NCBI GenBank assembly: GCA_947629175.1
Contig: CANRCT010000011.1
Span: forward strand, 1-64,000
Direction: 5' to 3'
DNA length: 64,000 nucleotides
DNA from: an uncultured Muribaculaceae bacterium
GTDB taxonomy: Bacteria > Bacteroidota > Bacteroidia > Bacteroidales > Muribaculaceae
Under the pieces are notes generated by a model, which made no database searches, was not told where the DNA came from, and saw nothing but the letters and a program-made list of their open reading frames with translations. Both the position numbers and the translations under genes were made by a program. Below are positions 59,844 to 64,000 of this stretch, piece after piece (the first letter of the stretch is position 1; each line of letters starts with the position of its first letter).

Positions 59844-61229
59844 TCAGCTCCATCCGCCCCCGAGGGCCTTGTAGAGATTGATAAGGGCAAGATATTCGTC
59901 GCGCAGCGCGTTGCTGACGCCTATCTGCGCCTCGAAATAGCGGCGCTGCGCATCGAGCACGTCGATATAGTTGAGAGTGCCGCCGCGGTATTGCAGCCAT
60001 GCGAGCTTCACGTATTTGGCGGCCGCGTCGCGCAGCTCCACCTTCACCCTGTGGTTCTCATGATACTTGTTGTAGGCCACGATCGAGGTATTGACCTCAG
60101 TGAACGCGCCGATCACAGCCTTCTCATAGTCGAAGCGGCTCTGGTCATAGGCCGCTATCATCGCCTGATATTTGCGTTTCCTGCGCCCGAAATCAAATAT
60201 CGGCCCGGTGATCTGGGCGAGAGTATAGGTGAACGGCGACTTGAAAAAGTCTTTCATCCCGTCGTTTTCCAGACCGGGAGTGAAGCCTATACGCAGCGAC
60301 GGGAAACGGTCGGCATAGCTCACCCCCACATCGGCCATCGCGGCCTTCAGCCGCATCTCGGCCGCCCGCAGGTCGGGGCGTCTTTTGAGCAGATCGGACG
60401 GCACGCCGGCAGGCAGACTGGCGGGCATCTCGGTGCCGAACGGCGACGGACGACCTCCGTCGAGCACTTCGTGGGGATATTCACCCATCAGCATGGTCAG
60501 ATTATTGCGCATTGCCGCCACGCGGAGCTCCAGATCAGGGATGAGCGACGCCGTGGTCGAATATTCCACCTTAGCCTGCTGATAGACCGTCTCCGACGTC
60601 AGTCCCCCTTCAAACCTGAGACGCGCCTGTTCGAGCGACTCCTTGCGCGTCAGCAGAGTGCGGCGCACTATGTCGAGCTCGTTTTCGAGCGACAGGAGCC
60701 TGAAATATGCCGTGGCCACTTCAGCGATCACCGTCATGCGCATGGCCCTGTAGTCCTCCACCGACGCCGCATAGCGGGCTTTGCCGGCATCCTTTGCGCG
60801 GATCATGGATCCCCAAAGATTCACCTCCCAGCTCACCGGAAACTTCAGGTCATGCTCCGGATCCTTCGTCAGAGCGCCACCACCGTACTTGTTGGTCTCA
60901 TATGTGTAACCGACATTGAGTCCCACCTGCGGCCACATCTCGGCCACCGACACTCCGTAGAGATGGCGCGACTGCTCCACCCGGGCTGCCGCCTTGAGTA
61001 TGTCGCGGTTGTTGTCGAGCGCGATCCTCATGATCCGTGTCAGAGTGGAATCGGCATAGAATTCCCACCAGCTGATGTCGGCTATCGACATCGAGTCGGC
61101 CTCTGCATAGCCCTCAGCGCCCTCTGCAAACGTGTCGGGCATATCCACTCTGGCAGCGGCGAGATCCTTTGTGCCGGAGCATGAAGCGAGCATAGCGCCT
61201 GCGAGCGCTGCGAATATTATGTTTTTCAT
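59844..61229 (-). CDS. Outer membrane efflux lipoprotein (NodT/OprM type)
   Basis: A 461-residue TolC-family channel lipoprotein (lipobox MLASCSG, C17). Two OEP domains are visible: ISWWEFYADSTLTRIMRIAL and DNNRDILKAAARVEQSRHLY in the first, KRRPDLRAAEMRLKAAMADV and a C-terminal YRGGTLNYIDVLDAQR in the second. It should form the outer membrane exit of the RND pump encoded 23 bases upstream. The drug or dye substrates are unknown. Confidence 0.93.
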   Translation of the reverse strand: MKNIIFAALAGAMLASCSGTKDLAAARVDMPDTFAEGAEGYAEADSMSIADISWWEFYADSTLTRIMRIALDNNRDILKAAARVEQSRHLYGVSVAEMWPQVGLNVGYTYETNKYGGGALTKDPEHDLKFPVSWEVNLWGSMIRAKDAGKARYAASVEDYRAMRMTVIAEVATAYFRLLSLENELDIVRRTLLTRKESLEQARLRFEGGLTSETVYQQAKVEYSTTASLIPDLELRVAAMRNNLTMLMGEYPHEVLDGGRPSPFGTEMPASLPAGVPSDLLKRRPDLRAAEMRLKAAMADVGVSYADRFPSLRIGFTPGLENDGMKDFFKSPFTYTLAQITGPIFDFGRRKRKYQAMIAAYDQSRFDYEKAVIGAFTEVNTSIVAYNKYHENHRVKVELRDAAAKYVKLAWLQYRGGTLNYIDVLDAQRRYFEAQIGVSNALRDEYLALINLYKALGGGWS

Positions 61230-61252
61230 ATTTCAGTCCTATAAGTTGAGGT

Positions 61253-64000
61253 TTAAGTTTGTTTGGGTGCTTCGCCGGCGGTATCGTCAGCGGGCAGAGC
61301 TTTCTGAAGCGACGGGCGTCGACGGCCGAAGAGCCGGTTGACCGCGACGAAGAAGAACGGCACGAACACTATGCCCACCGTTATGGCCACGCCCATGCCG
61401 AAGAACACTCCGGTGCCGATGTCGCGGCGCGCCCCCGATCCGGGGCCCGTGGCTATCACCAGCGGCACCAGTCCGAGCATGAACGCAAGCGAGGTCATCA
61501 CGATCGGACGGAAACGCAGCCGGGCCGCTTTGAGAGCAGCCCTGACGGCATCAACGCCGCGGTCGGTCTCCTCCTTGGCGAACTCGACAATCAGAATCGC
61601 GTTTTTGGCCACCAGACCCACGAGCATCACCAGGCCGATCTGGAAATAGATGTTGTTTTCCAGCCCGCATATCCATATGCCCAGATATGCTCCGACGCCG
61701 GCTATCGGCAGCGACAGTATCACGGCAAGAGGCACCGACCAGCTCTCATAGAGAGCCGCCAGGAAAAGAAACACGAAGAGAAACACCAGACCGAGCACCA
61801 GCCCCGTATTGCCGCTCTCATGCTTCTGCTGATACGAGAGTCCGCTCCATTCCACCCCGATATTCTGCGGCAGATGCTCCCTGACGATCTCTTCAAGCGC
61901 ATCCATCGCCTCGCCGGTGCTGTAACCGCGTCCGGCCTCGCCCGACACCGTGGCCGAGCTGAACATGTTGAAGCGGCCGATCGTGCCCGGGCCGGTAGTA
62001 TAGCTCGACGTGCCGAGCGACGACACCGGCACCATCGTGCCGTCGGCGCTCTTCACGAAGAACAGGTCGATGTTCTCGCGCCGCGCGCGGTAGGGCGCAT
62101 CGGCCTGTATGTAGACGCGGTATATGCGGTTGAACATATTGAAATCGTTGACATAGATCGAGCCCGTGAATGCCTTCATGGTCGAGAATATGTCGCTCAC
62201 CGGTATGCCGAGCATCTTGGCCCGGTCGCGGTCGACGTCGAAATACAGCTGCGGTATGTCGGCCTGCATCGAAGTCGACAGGTCGGCTATGGCTCTTGAC
62301 TTCGACGCATAGTGGCGCAGGGTGTCGACAGCATGCTGCAGGTCGGCATAGGAAGCGTCGGCACGAGCCTCAAGCACCATCTCGAAGCCGCCCGAACTGC
62401 CCAGACCAGGAATGATCGAGGGTGTGAATACGTAGACCTTGCACTCAGGATATTCCGACAGCGCGTCGTGCACTCGGGCGCGCACCTCGGCTATGTCGTC
62501 GGATTTGCGCTCACCCCACGGCTTGAGTATCACTGTCAGCTGCGAGTGGGCCTGGTTGGAGCCTACGCGGGGCGAGGAGCCCGTGACATTGAGCACGTAT
62601 TCCACGTCGGGATCCTCAAGCAGATAGGCCATGGCCCTCTCGGTCACTTGGCGTGTGCGCTCTATCGTGGCTCCTTCGGGCAGTTCGAGCTCCACATTGA
62701 AATATCCCTGATCGTCCTGCGACATGAAGCTGCGGGGCATCAGCGCGTTCATCACGTAGATAAACACCAGCGCCAGCCCGAAGGCGGCATACATGCGCTT
62801 CGGATGCGACAGAGTGCGGCCTATCATGCGACCGTAGAAGCGGTTGCCGCGCCAGAGCCACAGATTGATGCGGCGGAATATCTTCGCCTTGCGGCCATGC
62901 GACGGCTTCAGAAGCCTGGCGCACATCACAGGCGAGAGCGTCAGGGCGACGATGGTGGATATGACCACCGACACGGCGATAGTCACCGTAAACTGGCGGT
63001 AGAGCTGTCCGGTGATGCCGGGCAGGAAGCTTACCGGCACAAACACCGCGCAAAGCACCAGCGACATCGCTATAAGCGCGCTTCCGAGATTCTTCATCGC
63101 CTTGGCCGTGGCCTCCGCGGCCGGGATCTTCTCGGCATTCATGATGCGGTCCACGTTCTCCACCACCACTATGGCGTCGTCCACCACTATGCCTATGGCA
63201 AGTATCAGGCCGAGGAGAGTGAGCATATTGAGCGAGAAACCGAAGATGAGCATGACCCCGAACGTGCCCACGAGCGATATCGGCACGGCGATGACCGGTA
63301 TCAGCGTGGCGCGCCAGTTCTGGAGCGACAGGAACACCACAGCGATCACCAGCAGCAGAGCCTCGAAAAAGGTGCGGTAGACATGATGGATCGACTGCTC
63401 GATATATGTGGTCATGTCAAACGGTATCTCATACATGATCCCCTCGGGAAAACTGCGGGCTATCGTCTCCATCTCGCGCTTTACGGCTTCGGCCACCTCC
63501 ATGGCGTTGGAGCCGGGGAGCATGTTGATGTTGATTACGGCCGCGTTGCCGCCGTTGATGCCGCTCTCGGTGGCATAGCTCTGGGCTTCGAGCGATATTC
63601 GCGCCACGTCGCGCAGACGTATCATCGACCCGTCGTTGCCGGCACGGAGCACGATATCCTCGAACTCCTCCACCGTCGACAGCCTCCCGCGCGCTATGAT
63701 AGGCATAGTCACGTCGGTCTCCTCCATCGGCGCCTGACCGAGGGTGCCGGCGGCCGACTCGCGGTTCTGGTCTTTCAGAGCGTTCTGCACATCCTTCACC
63801 GTCAGTCCGAGATTGGCGAGCTTGTCGGGCTCCACCCATATCTGCATGGCATAGTAGCGGCCGCCGACGCTTCCCACGCTTCCCACTCCGGGAATGCGCC
63901 TGATGGGGTCGATGACATTGAGCGTAGTATAGTTGCTCAGGTACACCTCGTCGAACTTCGGGTCATCGCTCATCACCGTGATGGTCAGCAGCCGGCTCGC
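61253..64000 (-). CDS. RND (HAE1-type) efflux pump permease, 5' end missing
   Basis: The C-terminal 916 or so codons of an AcrB-like inner-membrane proton-driven pump; the frame stays open to base 64000, so the true start lies outside the window. Visible parts are the porter domains (RRIPGVGSVGSVGGRYYAMQ), the helix 4 proton-relay segment with paired Asp (GLILAIGIVVDDAIVVVENV), and the late helices (FQIGLVMLVGLVAKNAILIV). A membrane fusion protein gene would be expected upstream. It forms an operon with the outer membrane lipoprotein. Confidence 0.95.
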   Translation of the reverse strand, partial: ASRLLTITVMSDDPKFDEVYLSNYTTLNVIDPIRRIPGVGSVGSVGGRYYAMQIWVEPDKLANLGLTVKDVQNALKDQNRESAAGTLGQAPMEETDVTMPIIARGRLSTVEEFEDIVLRAGNDGSMIRLRDVARISLEAQSYATESGINGGNAAVININMLPGSNAMEVAEAVKREMETIARSFPEGIMYEIPFDMTTYIEQSIHHVYRTFFEALLLVIAVVFLSLQNWRATLIPVIAVPISLVGTFGVMLIFGFSLNMLTLLGLILAIGIVVDDAIVVVENVDRIMNAEKIPAAEATAKAMKNLGSALIAMSLVLCAVFVPVSFLPGITGQLYRQFTVTIAVSVVISTIVALTLSPVMCARLLKPSHGRKAKIFRRINLWLWRGNRFYGRMIGRTLSHPKRMYAAFGLALVFIYVMNALMPRSFMSQDDQGYFNVELELPEGATIERTRQVTERAMAYLLEDPDVEYVLNVTGSSPRVGSNQAHSQLTVILKPWGERKSDDIAEVRARVHDALSEYPECKVYVFTPSIIPGLGSSGGFEMVLEARADASYADLQHAVDTLRHYASKSRAIADLSTSMQADIPQLYFDVDRDRAKMLGIPVSDIFSTMKAFTGSIYVNDFNMFNRIYRVYIQADAPYRARRENIDLFFVKSADGTMVPVSSLGTSSYTTGPGTIGRFNMFSSATVSGEAGRGYSTGEAMDALEEIVREHLPQNIGVEWSGLSYQQKHESGNTGLVLGLVFLFVFLFLAALYESWSVPLAVILSLPIAGVGAYLGIWICGLENNIYFQIGLVMLVGLVAKNAILIVEFAKEETDRGVDAVRAALKAARLRFRPIVMTSLAFMLGLVPLVIATGPGSGARRDIGTGVFFGMGVAITVGIVFVPFFFVAVNRLFGRRRPSLQKALPADDTAGEAPKQT

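Overview
This window comes from a Bacteroidota chromosome, most likely order Bacteroidales and plausibly Muribaculaceae. Three things point there: the 16S rRNA 5' end at the left edge (GATGAACGCTAGCGACAGG after the universal start), repeated promoters of the Bacteroidota form TTTG-N19-21-TAnnTTTG with almost no strong Shine-Dalgarno sequences, and gene content such as OmpA-free TonB-type barrels, a BspA-like LRR protein, a mannosylglucose phosphorylase/epimerase pathway and an ATP-dependent PfkA. The family-level call is inference.

Layout. 1-605: 5' end of a 16S rRNA gene (minus strand), its leader and promoter. 606-3060: a periplasmic DUF1460 amidase-like protein, a 9-bp tandem repeat, and enolase. 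3164-21784: one minus-strand str-S10-spc-alpha ribosomal supercluster of 33 genes (rpsL to rplQ, with fusA, secY, map, infA and rpoA), with a clear promoter at its head and a GC-rich hairpin at its tail. Intergenic gaps in it are mostly under 60 bases. Three are longer than 100 bases, and they lie directly upstream of rpsG (S7), rpsH (S8) and rpsD (S4), whose E. coli homologues are the autogenous repressors of the str, spc and alpha operons.

21944-26370: a sugar nucleotidyltransferase-like protein, and an asd plus cation/proton antiporter operon. 26511-30439: a solitary outer-membrane barrel and a membrane-anchored TPR/LuxR-type regulator. The regulator gene is clearly poorer in GC than its neighbours. 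30453-36791: a five-gene beta-mannan pathway. GH5 and GH26 lipoprotein mannanases would cut mannan outside or in the periplasm, a GPH-family symporter would import mannobiose, cellobiose 2-epimerase would convert it to mannosylglucose, and GH130 would phosphorolyse that to mannose-1-phosphate and glucose. No SusC/SusD pair is present. HIT and greA lie just upstream on the same strand.

37992-45400: galK (minus), then plus-strand purF-like, flippase-like and small membrane protein genes, then pfkA and an rRNA cytosine methyltransferase behind a repeat-rich leader. 45413-49369: a 1113-residue LRR/Ig-like surface protein and a thioredoxin lipoprotein. 49546-54188: a histidine-kinase-like protein that lacks the phospho-accepting histidine, metG and ansA. 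54189-55432: 1.2 kb with no intact gene. It holds a broken lipoprotein start, two inverted copies of a palindromic element, 51-bp direct repeats and a 270-base polypurine tract. 55433-59740: pyrG, yidC and ferritin. 59844-64000: an outer-membrane efflux lipoprotein and an RND pump whose 5' end lies outside the window.

I found no CRISPR array, tRNA, insertion sequence with a transposase, or phage gene. The least-explained stretches are the 54.2-55.4 kb region, the pseudo-kinase, the three ribosomal-protein leaders, and the pairing of the regulator with the mannan operon.
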